Part shown: piece by piece, positions 26,797 to 35,538 of the stretch
Position numbering within the stretch: the stretch's first letter is position 1
How the letters are laid out: each line of letters begins with the position of its first letter
From: Symploca sp. SIO1C2
Lineage (GTDB): Bacteria > Cyanobacteriota > Cyanobacteriia > Cyanobacteriales > Coleofasciculaceae
Assembly (NCBI GenBank): GCA_010672925.1
Contig: JAAHFP010000014.1
Location: forward strand, 1-64,000
Length of the DNA stretch: 64,000 nt
Direction of reading: 5' to 3'
Program-made: the position numbers and the translations under genes
Notes under the pieces: model-generated
The model's database searches: none
Seen by the model: the letters and a program-made list of their open reading frames with translations, nothing else
What the model was told of the DNA's origin: nothing

Positions 26797-26851
26797 ACGA
26801 GTCAAGAAGACAGAAGGCAGAAACTAGGATTCAGGAGTCTCCGAGTGAGGA

Positions 26852-26903
26852 GAGATTGATCTTCATGCATGGTGGTGAAAAAATTTTTTCATCGAGACTG
26901 CCT
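26852..26903. repeat. Dispersed hairpin element, copy 2 of 3
   Basis: Contains CATGCATGGTGGTGAAAAA, a perfect TGAAAAAATTTTTTCA palindrome and TCGAGACTGCCT. It lies between lepB and the converging deacetylase gene and could also work as a two-way terminator. Relatives at 9740 and 47915. Confidence 0.75.
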
Positions 26904-26959
26904 GATTTCTTAAGAGGTGTATTATGTCGGAAGCTAGTCAAACTCATTTTCTGTCACTT

Positions 26960-27892
26960 TCACTCAAAGCCCAGGCCAATCATTTTGATAATGCTCTGTG
27001 CCGAGGCAAAGCAGACTTCCTCTTGGTCTTTCAGGTAAGACAAAGTTTGCTCAAAATACTTAGCGCGATGAGCTTGTCCGAGTATCCAAGGATGAATATT
27101 GAGCGTTAAGAGGCGACCACATTCTTCCTGTTTTGCTTCCTCATAAAGAAATTTGTAGGAGTCCATAACCTGCTCAACCCACTCAGATTCTGAATGGAGA
27201 TTATTCAAGAGTACGAATCGATCTTCGATTTCCGTTGAAAGTGGAAATGAAACGATACCACCTTTCTTCGTGTTGAATGGGTAAGGTAGTTCATCATTAA
27301 CCCAGTCCATCATAAATGAGAATCCGGACTCTACCAGTAAGTCCGGAGTATTCTCACTTTGGCTCTTACCAGGGGAAAGCCAACCTGTGACCTCTTTTTC
27401 AAAGCAAGTTTCCAATCGTGCTTTTGTTGCCCGGATATACTCTAATTCTAACTCTCGCTCCATTCCACCGTAGTGAGGGCAATTCATACTCCAGCCATGA
27501 GCGATGATCTCAGCGTCCCTTTTTTTAATTTCCTTTATGAGTAGAGGGTGTCGATCAACCATTTGTCCGTTGATCGAGAAAGAAGGTTTAATGTCGAGTC
27601 TATCGGTTACTTCAAGCAAACGGTAAATTCCAACCCTGTTTCCATAATCCCTTAAGGTGAAGTGACGAAGGTCGGGGTAGGGCATCTTCATTCCACCGGG
27701 TGCTTGAAAAGGGTGCTTCTTCTGATCGAGAGGAAAAAACTCCAGATTTAGGTTAATAAATACAGTAACTTGTTTGCCATGTTGCCATTGGAATTTTGGA
27801 CGGTATTGCATTATAGACCAATCGTAGAATTTATGGTCCATACCATACTTTCGTCGTGGGTATTTTAAATACTCTGAAGGCAATTCAGTCAT
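26960..27892 (-). CDS. Polysaccharide-deacetylase-family (PuuE-like) hydrolase 2
   Basis: A 310-residue protein of the carbohydrate-esterase-4/NodB fold in the branch that contains PuuE allantoinases. Family landmarks are VTVFINLNLEFF near residue 40, LRDYGNRVGIYRLLE near 80, FSINGQMVDRHPLLI near 105, IIAHGWSMNC near 130 and GWLSPGKSQSENTPDLL near 168. The classical NodB TFDDG pair is not present. It shares the RDYGNRVG motif with its upstream neighbour, so the two arose by duplication, but overall they differ widely. The ATG overlaps the neighbour's stop by 8 bp, which implies coupled translation. Likely substrate: a cyclic or ureide C-N bond rather than a polysaccharide. Confidence 0.82.
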   Translation of the reverse strand: MTELPSEYLKYPRRKYGMDHKFYDWSIMQYRPKFQWQHGKQVTVFINLNLEFFPLDQKKHPFQAPGGMKMPYPDLRHFTLRDYGNRVGIYRLLEVTDRLDIKPSFSINGQMVDRHPLLIKEIKKRDAEIIAHGWSMNCPHYGGMERELELEYIRATKARLETCFEKEVTGWLSPGKSQSENTPDLLVESGFSFMMDWVNDELPYPFNTKKGGIVSFPLSTEIEDRFVLLNNLHSESEWVEQVMDSYKFLYEEAKQEECGRLLTLNIHPWILGQAHRAKYFEQTLSYLKDQEEVCFASAQSIIKMIGLGFE

Positions 27893-28805
27893 GCTTTTCT
27901 CTCATTGTTTCGATATGCTCTGAACAACAATCGTAGTAGTGTTCAAGGTAGTACTGAGCAATTTCTCGCCCGGTTGTTAGCCAAACATCAGAATGACCTG
28001 TGATGTATTCGAGTGCCTCCTCAAACGCTTTGATTCGGTGTGGACAGGAAATCTGGTAGTTGTGCGTAGGAATGCACATAACAGTCCCGGATTTTGCTCC
28101 TTCCTTGTAGAGCTGATCGAAATTGTCTTTTAGCATTTTGCTATAACGCCTAGGCTCCACCTTTTGCACCGCAAAGGCGATCGTATCATTCATCGCTAAA
28201 GAATAGGGAATAGAAACAAATTTCTTCCCAGACGATACTGTTACTGGAGTTGGTTGGTCATCATGAAAAAGGTCACAGGTATAGATTCCTCCCTCCTCGG
28301 CAAAAATGTCGATTGTTTTTTCCGAGTGAGAGAGCGCCGGAGCTAAATAGCCAGCACATGTTTGCCCGGTAAACTCTTTAATGATTTCCATGGATTCACG
28401 GATCATAGATCGTTCTTGCTCTTCTGAAAGACCATAGGTATAGCGGGTGTTGTAAATCCCATGGGAGAAGAATTCCCACTCCCGATCACGGCATAGTTCA
28501 ATGATTTCGGGATGGTGATAACATAAAGCGGTTGAAAGGGATATAGAGCCCCGTAGTCCATACTTATCAAGAAGCTTCATTTGTCGTATATGTCCCACAC
28601 GATTTCCATAATCCCGAATAGAGTATCCAGCTACTGGGGGATAGGGTTGCGGCCATGGCTTGCGAAAGGGATTGGGTGGTGGGTTTATTTCATAGAATTC
28701 AATATTTGGTGCGACCCAAAATGCAACCCGTGCTTTATTAGGCCATTCTATTTTTGGTCTGTTAATATAAGGCCACTCTTTATAAAGATATAGGTCTTGT
28801 TTCAT
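27885..28805 (-). CDS. Polysaccharide-deacetylase-family (PuuE-like) hydrolase 1
   Basis: A 306-residue paralogue of the next gene. It shows VAFWVAPNIEFYEI, YSIRDYGNRVGHIRQMKLLD, SISLSTALCYHHPEI, FFSHGIYNTRYTYG (possible metal-binding His) and GYLAPALSHSEKTIDIF. These agree with the PuuE/allantoinase-like group and not with typical chitin or peptidoglycan deacetylases. Together with the isochorismatase-like gene 53 bp upstream it forms an operon of three hydrolases. I infer degradation of a ureide, hydantoin or similar compound. No signal peptide is visible, so it acts in the cytoplasm. Confidence 0.83.
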   Translation of the reverse strand: MKQDLYLYKEWPYINRPKIEWPNKARVAFWVAPNIEFYEINPPPNPFRKPWPQPYPPVAGYSIRDYGNRVGHIRQMKLLDKYGLRGSISLSTALCYHHPEIIELCRDREWEFFSHGIYNTRYTYGLSEEQERSMIRESMEIIKEFTGQTCAGYLAPALSHSEKTIDIFAEEGGIYTCDLFHDDQPTPVTVSSGKKFVSIPYSLAMNDTIAFAVQKVEPRRYSKMLKDNFDQLYKEGAKSGTVMCIPTHNYQISCPHRIKAFEEALEYITGHSDVWLTTGREIAQYYLEHYYDCCSEHIETMREKHD

Positions 28806-28858
28806 TTTTGATGCTCTTTCCTAGGATAGTAGTTCATTACCGATAATTTGGTCTTTGA

Positions 28859-29572
28859 TCAACTCTTGTTTAGGTCTATTGGTTGGTTTGCTAACCACTG
28901 AAGAACAGAATCTACGGGTTTGATGTCAGCATACTTCAGGGCTAGATCGGTTAGATTTGCAAAATGGAATGACTCGTGCTTGTCTGCCACGCATTCGATT
29001 GGGACGATGGTGCGGTAGCCACGGGATAACGAATCGACGGCGGTGGCTCTGATACATCCTGAAGTACTGCCTCCGGTGATAATGACAGTATCGACTTTAT
29101 GCCATATTAGTAATGACTGAAGATTCGTTTCAAAAAATGCACTCGGCATCTTTTTCAGTATGATGGCATCTATGTCTTGGCGAATTTCGAGTCTGTGGTC
29201 GAATTCAGCCCTTTGGCTGGCAAATTTTATATTTTGGAGTGAATCTGGGGTGTTCGTCCTTATTCCCCAGACTCCGGCATCATCGGCGCTGTCCATATAA
29301 GCGACATGAGTCCAGATCACTGGAAAGCCAAGGTCTCGTGCACGACCAGAAACTTGATTGATATAATCTAACTGCTTTGGATGGGTTTGGTATGAAGTCC
29401 TAAATTCCCCAGACGTATAGGCTTGTTGTAGGTCAACATTGACAATTGCGGCTTTGTCGCCGAACCCAAATTCTTTTCGAGTTGGATTATCCATGACTTC
29501 TTGGAAGATCTCACGGGCAGTTTTAGAGCTAACTTCCATCTGTTTGGGTGGAATAAAGGAATTTTCTGACAT
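28859..29572 (-). CDS. Isochorismatase-family cysteine hydrolase (N-carbamoylsarcosine amidase-like)
   Basis: A cysteine hydrolase of the isochorismatase fold, 237 residues from ATG 29572. The presumed triad is Asp in IVNVDLQQAYTS, Lys in ILKKMPSAFF and Cys in GGSTSGCIRATAVDS. The order and spacing resemble N-carbamoylsarcosine amidase, which splits carbamoyl groups to CO2 and ammonia. In-frame ATG 29626 and GTG 29653 would extend it by 18 or 27 unconserved residues; none of the three has a strong ribosome site. It leads the operon with the two PuuE-like genes. It might remove the carbamoyl group after ring opening by its neighbours. Confidence 0.85.
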   Translation of the reverse strand: MSENSFIPPKQMEVSSKTAREIFQEVMDNPTRKEFGFGDKAAIVNVDLQQAYTSGEFRTSYQTHPKQLDYINQVSGRARDLGFPVIWTHVAYMDSADDAGVWGIRTNTPDSLQNIKFASQRAEFDHRLEIRQDIDAIILKKMPSAFFETNLQSLLIWHKVDTVIITGGSTSGCIRATAVDSLSRGYRTIVPIECVADKHESFHFANLTDLALKYADIKPVDSVLQWLANQPIDLNKS

Positions 29573-29602
29573 ATGATTGACATCGTTTAATAGACGAAAA
29601 GC

Positions 29603-29670
29603 GCGAGATATTGCTTGAGATATCATGGACGATGGCCAAACTTTTTTTTCCACTCAAACGAGATATCTCG
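29603..29670 (-). promoter_or_regulatory. Possible operator of the hydrolase operon
   Basis: A perfect 12-bp palindrome CGAGATATCTCG at 29659-29670 and two further partial copies of its half-site (GCGAGATATT at 29606-29615 and GAGATATC at 29617-29624) lie just upstream of the likely start at 29572. Repeated half-sites suggest a dimeric regulator. No regulator gene is beside it, so this is inference from sequence only. Confidence 0.35.
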
Positions 29671-29744
29671 ACTTCTATGATCGTTACCCACAGGGTTTTT
29701 GGCTTGTTGAGTAGTGCCGTGACACAACTACAGAATAGATGTAG

Positions 29745-29820
29745 GTTGAGTCGAGGCAACGAGACCCAACACAATCCCCTAAGAGAGTTGGGTGTCACTA
29801 CGTTCCACCCAATCTACATT
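29745..29820. repeat. GTTGGGTC palindrome element
   Basis: A 26-bp palindrome with arms GTTGAGTC and GACCCAAC (29745-29770), followed by GTTGGGTG and CACCCAA arms (29788-29812). The first part matches, in reverse orientation and 25 of 26 bases, the palindrome at 37598-37623. It is one of the small spacer palindromes shared across this genome. Confidence 0.75.
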
Positions 29821-29929
29821 ATTATTCAGCCTCAAGCCTACCTCGAATAATAATCATTTTTTAGGGATTAGGGAAAAGAAGTGAAGTATTAGGAATAAGG
29901 GAGTGAAAAAATTATTTCTATAAAGAAAA

Positions 29930-30913
29930 ATGAAGACCTTCACTTATGCAATTATCTCGGTAGGTATAGGACTAAATTTAATCTTCGGGGGATGTAGTTT
30001 GCAAAAGACTGCTTCTCAACCTCAGGAAGCAGGCAGCTTCAGTAGCTTTGTCGATTGGTGTGAAAATAAGAAAGAGCTTTCTAAGGAAGCCAGAAAGACA
30101 GTAGATGCATTGCTGTTTATTGCTGAGACGAATAAATGTACTGATGCTAGCGAAAATCTTGTTAGCCTTACTGAACTCGAACTTGCCAACACTGACTTAT
30201 CTGATCTCAGACCCCTGTCATCCTTAACCAATCTTACTACTCTCTACCTCAGTGCTAATGAAATATCGGATGTCAGCCCTCTCCAATCCCTAACTAAGCT
30301 CACTAGTCTCTATCTGAGGGACAATGACATATCCTACCTTAGTCCCCTGAAATCCCTCACTAACCTTAAGGGACTTGACCTTACTGCCAACCAGGTATCT
30401 GATATCAGCCCTCTCAAATCTCTCACTAAGCTGACTAACTTAGTCATTGGTAAGAATAAAATAGAAGATCTGAGTCCCCTGAAATCCTTGACTAAACTGG
30501 AAACAATTTACCTCAGCGATAATAAAATAGAGGATCTGAGTCCCCTGGAATCTCTGACTAACTTAAAAGTAATTGACCTCAGCGATAATCAGATATCAGA
30601 GCTAAGTCCCCTGGAACCCCTGACTAAACTAGAGGCAATCTACCTCAGGGATAATGAAATATCGAATCTGAGTCCCCTGGAATCCCTGACTAAACTAAAA
30701 ACAATTCACCTCAGCGATAATGAAATATCGAACCTGAGTCCTTTAAGTTCTCTGACTCAACTACAAATGATTCACCTCAGTAATAATGAAATATCGAATT
30801 TGAGTCCTTTGAGCTCCCTGACTCAATTACAAATGGTTCACCTGAAAGGAAACCAACTACTTTATGAAACTTGCCCCTTTGAGCCAGAAGAAATTTGCCA
30901 ATTTGATCAATAA
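29930..30913 (+). CDS. Leucine-rich-repeat lipoprotein (internalin-like)
   Basis: A 327-residue exported protein. The N-terminal signal ends in a lipobox, LIFGGC, with Cys22 as the predicted lipid attachment site, so it is likely a membrane-anchored lipoprotein. A short region with two Cys (FVDWCENKK, TNKCTD) is followed by about eleven tandem 22-residue repeats of the SDS22/internalin type, consensus LTxLxxIxLSDNxISxLSPLxS, and a capping segment with two Cys (TCPFEPEEICQF). The repeats are also close at the DNA level (66-bp period), mainly after 30440. Its role is probably protein binding; the partner is unknown. It stands alone. Confidence 0.9.
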   Translation: MKTFTYAIISVGIGLNLIFGGCSLQKTASQPQEAGSFSSFVDWCENKKELSKEARKTVDALLFIAETNKCTDASENLVSLTELELANTDLSDLRPLSSLTNLTTLYLSANEISDVSPLQSLTKLTSLYLRDNDISYLSPLKSLTNLKGLDLTANQVSDISPLKSLTKLTNLVIGKNKIEDLSPLKSLTKLETIYLSDNKIEDLSPLESLTNLKVIDLSDNQISELSPLEPLTKLEAIYLRDNEISNLSPLESLTKLKTIHLSDNEISNLSPLSSLTQLQMIHLSNNEISNLSPLSSLTQLQMVHLKGNQLLYETCPFEPEEICQFDQ

Positions 30914-31033
30914 GCTTCAGTAGAGTACAAAGTTAAAATCTGATCTAGGGGCGTTTGCAATTTGTTAAAGTGACAAATTGAGAAATAGCGTTAAATAACT
31001 GATATTCTCGCTACAGAAGTCAGCAAACAGTTT

Positions 31034-32251
31034 ATGCAAACACTGATTACTCCCTCAACTGCCCCTAGGCCAACAGGCATTGATACTACCATTCAGCGGC
31101 GCAAGACTCGCCCTGTCAAAGTCGGTAGTGCCACTATTGGTGGTAACAACCCCGTAGTGGTGCAATCGATGATTAATGAAGACACCTTGGATATTGATGG
31201 TTCTGTTGCCGCTATTCGCCGCCTCCATGAAGCTGGCTGTGAGATAGTTCGGGTTACGGTACCTAGTATCGGTCATGCTAAGGCTTTGGCTCAAATCAAG
31301 GAGAAATTAATCCAGACTTATCAGGCAGTACCCCTAGTAGCGGATGTTCACCACAATGGCATGAAAATTGCCCTGGAAGTTGCTAAGCATGTGGATAAGG
31401 TACGGATTAATCCAGGGTTGTATGTTTTTGAGAAGCCAAAACTTGAGCGCACGGAATATACCCCAGAGGAATTTACAGAAATTGGCAACAAAATCCGTGA
31501 AACTTTGGAACCGTTGGTAATTTCTCTCCGGGAGCAGGGTAAGGCGATGCGCATTGGTGTCAACCACGGTTCCCTGGCGGAGAGGATGCTGTTTACCTAC
31601 GGTGACACCCCGGAAGGTATGGTAGAGTCGGCCTTAGAATTTATTCGTATCTGTGAGTCCTTGGACTTCTACAACTTGGTCATTTCCCTTAAGGCTTCAC
31701 GAGTACCAGTAATGCTAGCTGCCTATCGCCTTATGGCACAGCGGATGGATGTTTTGGGTATGAATTACCCCTTGCATTTGGGGGTTACAGAAGCTGGGGA
31801 TGGAGAATATGGCCGTATTAAGTCTACTGCTGGTATTGCCACTCTCTTAGCGGAAGGTATTGGTGATACTCTCCGGGTTTCCCTCACCGAAGCCCCAGAA
31901 AAAGAAATACCTGTTTGCTACAGCATCCTGCAAGCCCTGGGATTGCGGAAAACCATGGTAGAGTATGTAGCTTGCCCTTCCTGTGGTCGTACTTTGTTTA
32001 ATTTAGAAGACGTATTGCACCAAGTGCGGGAAGCAACCAAACACCTCACTGGTTTAGATATAGCAGTTATGGGCTGTATTGTTAACGGTCCCGGTGAAAT
32101 GGCAGACGCTGATTATGGTTATGTGGGTAAACAACCCGGTTATATTTCTCTGTATCGAGGGCGAGAGGAAATTAAAAAAGTCCCAGAAACCCAAGGTGTA
32201 GAGGAATTAATTAATTTAATCAAAGCCGATGGGCGCTGGGTTGAACCGTAG
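31034..32251 (+). CDS. ispG: 4-Hydroxy-3-methylbut-2-enyl diphosphate synthase
   Basis: Iron-sulphur enzyme of the MEP isoprenoid pathway, which converts the cyclic diphosphate MEcPP into HMBPP, using ferredoxin as donor in cyanobacteria. The 405 residues include [13 protein letters not shown] near 45, the TIM-barrel part and the three 4Fe-4S Cys in CPSCGRT near 315 and [17 protein letters not shown] near 350. It stands alone, with a 120-bp upstream spacer. Confidence 0.97.
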   Translation: MQTLITPSTAPRPTGIDTTIQRRKTRPVKVGSATIGGNNPVVVQSMINEDTLDIDGSVAAIRRLHEAGCEIVRVTVPSIGHAKALAQIKEKLIQTYQAVPLVADVHHNGMKIALEVAKHVDKVRINPGLYVFEKPKLERTEYTPEEFTEIGNKIRETLEPLVISLREQGKAMRIGVNHGSLAERMLFTYGDTPEGMVESALEFIRICESLDFYNLVISLKASRVPVMLAAYRLMAQRMDVLGMNYPLHLGVTEAGDGEYGRIKSTAGIATLLAEGIGDTLRVSLTEAPEKEIPVCYSILQALGLRKTMVEYVACPSCGRTLFNLEDVLHQVREATKHLTGLDIAVMGCIVNGPGEMADADYGYVGKQPGYISLYRGREEIKKVPETQGVEELINLIKADGRWVEP

Positions 32252-32704
32252 TTTTCTGAAGACAGACACCAAAAAATGACACAAAAATCAAAGAAATAGA
32301 GAGAAACAACGTAGGGGCGCATCGACGTGCGCCCTAACCAACGTGCTAAGTAGGGTTTGCTTCAGGAAGTCTGACAAGGGGACAAGGGAGACAAGGAAGA
32401 CAAGGAGGACAAGGGAGACAAGGAGGACAAGGGAGACAAGGAAGACAAGGAAGACAAGGGGGACAAGGGAGACAAGGGAGACAAGGAAGACAAGGGAGAC
32501 AAGGAGGACAAGGGAGATAGTAGTTGTAAAGAGCCCAAAATTTTCATCATTTGTGCTCATATTTTGAGCTTGTAGGTCCTAAAACCTTGGACTTGCATTG
32601 GAAAAAGAATGCTTCAAACCTTTATCTGACAACGCTCCTGCTTTTATACAACAAGCCCTAAGTAATACAATACTACATCCAATTTTGGACTTTGAAGACA
32701 CGCC
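32252..32704. repeat. Noncoding GACAAGGAG minisatellite and GGGCGCAC palindrome
   Basis: No gene seen in this 453-bp spacer. At 32311-32335 lies a palindrome with arms GGGGCGCA and TGCGCCC, related to sequences at 52087-52157 and 57504-57525. From 32373 to 32518 about sixteen copies of the 9-mer RGACAAGGR follow each other. Open frames on both strands across it are repeat artefacts. It is the longest noncoding copy of the family that is also found in the CbiG-CobJ and mutS2 genes. Confidence 0.9.
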
Positions 32705-33493
32705 CTACAATTCAACGATAACCGGTGCATGATCGCTAGGTTTAGTTAACTTCCTAGGTGATATATCAATCACACAACTCGTAGCTTGCTCGTAGAGGTT
32801 AGGAGTAAGGTAGTGATGATCAATGCGCCAACCTCGATTACGGTTGAAACCATCGTGGCGATAGTCCCACCAGCTGAAGTGACCTTCCTCTGTGGTAAAT
32901 TTGCGAAAGGCATCGGCTAAGCCTAAGGCTAAAACTTCCTTTAAGGCTTGACGTTCAACGGGGGAAGCCATGATATGCTTTTCTCTACCCTTAGGGTTAT
33001 GGATATCTCGGTCTTCTAGGGCAATGTTAAAGTCTCCACAAACACAAAGAGCTTGGGGTGGTTTTTCTAAAAGCGATCGCAAATATTTTTCCAGGACTTG
33101 CAACCACCGAAGCTTGTATTCATACTTATCAGACCCTACCGAAGCACCATTGGGGACATACAGATTAACAATGCGGACACCGTCTATTGCACCGGTAATT
33201 ACCCGCTTTTGTTCATCCAAGTCTTCTACCTCATCTTCTCCCAATACTGGGGAAAAGCCAGTGCTAACCTGTTCGAGGGGTTTCAAGCTGAAGATAGCAA
33301 CACCGTTATAGGCTTTTTGCCCGTAAATATAGAGATGATAGCCCAAATCCTCAAAAGGCGATCGCGGGAAGTCCGGATCTACCACTTTTGTTTCTTGCAG
33401 GCAAAGCACATCTACTTTCGTTGTTTGCAACCAATCCACTACCTGTTCTTGGCGAGTACGAATTGAGTTGACATTCCAGGTAGCGATTTTCAT
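32705..33493 (-). CDS. xth: Exodeoxyribonuclease III (AP endonuclease)
   Basis: Metal-dependent 3'-5' exonuclease and AP endonuclease for base-excision repair. The 262 residues match the ExoIII family: MKIATWNVNSIRTR at the start, CLQETKVVDPDFP with the metal-binding Glu, NLYVPNGASVGS, CGDFNIA, a GWRIDHHYLT motif and the catalytic SDHAPV near the end. It is convergent with the repeat-filled spacer after ispG and starts with ATG at 33493. Confidence 0.95.
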   Translation of the reverse strand: MKIATWNVNSIRTRQEQVVDWLQTTKVDVLCLQETKVVDPDFPRSPFEDLGYHLYIYGQKAYNGVAIFSLKPLEQVSTGFSPVLGEDEVEDLDEQKRVITGAIDGVRIVNLYVPNGASVGSDKYEYKLRWLQVLEKYLRSLLEKPPQALCVCGDFNIALEDRDIHNPKGREKHIMASPVERQALKEVLALGLADAFRKFTTEEGHFSWWDYRHDGFNRNRGWRIDHHYLTPNLYEQATSCVIDISPRKLTKPSDHAPVIVEL

Positions 33494-33602
33494 ATGGGGA
33501 TTAGTTGCGTTAACTAGGGGATGGTGTTGGGCGGGTTTTTATCCCAATATAACGATAATGTAAGTATTGAATTTTGAATTTTGAATTTCGCGTAGCGCTA
33601 GC

Positions 33603-35306
33603 TCAATTCCAACCCAACCGACGTAGGATTGGTACTACGACATAATAACTCACTCCCAGACAAAGTCCGGTGGTGATGCCTAAGAGAGTAAAAAAAGCAA
33701 CGGTGTAGATTAAATCAACTGGGTTAGCTTCTGAGGCAGAAAAGATATTCAGCAGCATATCTACAGGTAAAAGTCCTAACCAAGCTAAACCACCAAAAAT
33801 AGTGCCGGTGCCAGCAGCGGCAACTAAGGTATGAACGAAATAATGGCTAGGTAGTCCCAAACCCAAGGCTAGGGGAGTAACGGCAATAGCGGTAACTACT
33901 CCTAACAACCGTTCTATTAAGGCATAAGATACCGACTCCTGCCAAATTAACCAACCGATACTATAGCCAAAAATCCCCATCAACCCTGCTATCAAGGGAC
34001 GCCTTTCTTGGCTAAAACCTCCTGCTAGGGTTAAACCCCAACCAGTACCTAACCCAGCAATCGCAAATAGAGGCATAACTTGCCACACTGTACTCTCGAC
34101 ATCCGGTAGGAACAAGGGTAAGTTCCAAGAAAGCCAATCAGCAAAGTAATCACCAAATCTTGTCCCAATAATCAGAATCAATCCAGCAATTGCCCCGGTT
34201 GCTGCTCCTATACCTCCTAAGAGCATCTCCCAAGTGGTATCCAGGCAGGCCAGCAGAATACTGAGCACCAGGCGCAATACCCAACCAACGATGGCAGTAA
34301 TACCTCTAGCCAAAGTAGCGATCGCTTGGGTTGGGGTTTGAGGTAATGATGTTATTGGGGGAGGAGACTTCCTCTGGAGTCGAACCGTTGCAGTTAGACG
34401 CCGCTGGATCTTGAGGGCATTGCCTGGTCTTTTTTGGGGTTCAGCAAGCACCATATCATCCAGCAAGTCAGCTAGTGCAGGAGTAACCACTGTATGCTCG
34501 CGCCATTGTAATTCCCCAGTGATGGGATTTTCTAAATCTGCCAAATCTTGCCCTGTGAGCAACTGAATCATGGTTCTACCCAAAGCATAGAAGTCGGCAG
34601 TAGGACCTACTGCTTCCCCCGCCATCTGCTCCGGTGGACTGTAACCGGGAGAAATTAGTCTGGTGGAATTACCCCGGAAACTTAGAGGTAACCGGCTAAT
34701 TTGTTTAGCTCCCCCAAAGTCAATGGCTACTAGCTGATTAGTTTCTTCCCGCAGCATCAAGTTAGAGGGTTTAAGATCACGGTGAATAATGCCGCTGTAG
34801 TGCAACTCCCGTAAAATTGCTGTTGCTTGGTAAAGCCAATCTCGGACTAAAGTTTCTGGACAACCTTGAGGATATTGGCTAAGCACATAATCCAAAGTTT
34901 GACCATTAATTTTTTCCATCACCAGACAGGGCAGCAGACGTAGTTGGGGATTCCCCACACTCAGGAGAAAATAGCTCCCTGGCTCGACTCTGGGAATACC
35001 GGGATGGTTCAAATCTTGTAAAACCGTTGCCTCTTGTTCAAACAACTGCAAGGCTTTAGGGGAATTATCGATTAAGACCTTGAGCACTCGTTGGATTTGG
35101 GTTTGCTCATCCCAAACCGTGTAGATAGTAGCAAATCCTCCTGAACCGAGGCGCTGCAAGGGAATATAACGATTATTCAGATACAATGATGCACCACAGC
35201 CGCTGCAAAACTTGTTACCCCAAGGCTGAGGGTAAGGACTGGGGCAGTCGGGATTAATGCAATGTATCGTCTGGGAAACAGACTGCTGCACAATTAGATT
35301 CAACAA
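33603..35306 (-). CDS. Membrane serine/threonine protein kinase with zinc ribbon
   Basis: A 567-residue Hanks-type kinase. The N-terminus carries a zinc ribbon (CINPDCP and CSGCG) near 16-38. The kinase domain runs from about 50 (RLGSGGFATIYTVWD, the Gly-rich loop) through the catalytic HRDLKPSNLML near 173 and IDFGGAKQ near 195 to about 310. The rest has about six membrane helices with Gly- and Ala-rich stretches. It looks anchored with its kinase domain in the cytoplasm. The start may be TTG 35306 or, giving MQQSVSQTIHC, GTG 35291; I list the longer form. Targets are unknown. It is divergent from dnaG. Confidence 0.92.
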   Translation of the reverse strand: MLNLIVQQSVSQTIHCINPDCPSPYPQPWGNKFCSGCGASLYLNNRYIPLQRLGSGGFATIYTVWDEQTQIQRVLKVLIDNSPKALQLFEQEATVLQDLNHPGIPRVEPGSYFLLSVGNPQLRLLPCLVMEKINGQTLDYVLSQYPQGCPETLVRDWLYQATAILRELHYSGIIHRDLKPSNLMLREETNQLVAIDFGGAKQISRLPLSFRGNSTRLISPGYSPPEQMAGEAVGPTADFYALGRTMIQLLTGQDLADLENPITGELQWREHTVVTPALADLLDDMVLAEPQKRPGNALKIQRRLTATVRLQRKSPPPITSLPQTPTQAIATLARGITAIVGWVLRLVLSILLACLDTTWEMLLGGIGAATGAIAGLILIIGTRFGDYFADWLSWNLPLFLPDVESTVWQVMPLFAIAGLGTGWGLTLAGGFSQERRPLIAGLMGIFGYSIGWLIWQESVSYALIERLLGVVTAIAVTPLALGLGLPSHYFVHTLVAAAGTGTIFGGLAWLGLLPVDMLLNIFSASEANPVDLIYTVAFFTLLGITTGLCLGVSYYVVVPILRRLGWN

Positions 35307-35538
35307 TCGATGCCATTTGATTGTAGCGTTTTGAGATAACTAATTAGCTTTCAGCACCTCAGCTGTAAGCTTGCAGCTTGAAGATTACCCAGGGATTTTT
35401 CACAGCACAAGACAAGGCTTTTCAATCGCTGAAACCTTTACCTATCAATCTTTTTCCTTGGAGCCTTCTGCCTTGGAGACCCCTGCCTTCTGCTATAAAT
35501 AGAATAAATACATATAGGTAAAACTCCGGAACTAGCAA

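Noticed and set aside
32288-32567. Open frames on both strands with RETRKTR or LVSLVFLV repeats
   Set aside because: They are translations of the GACAAGGAG minisatellite and have no ribosome site.
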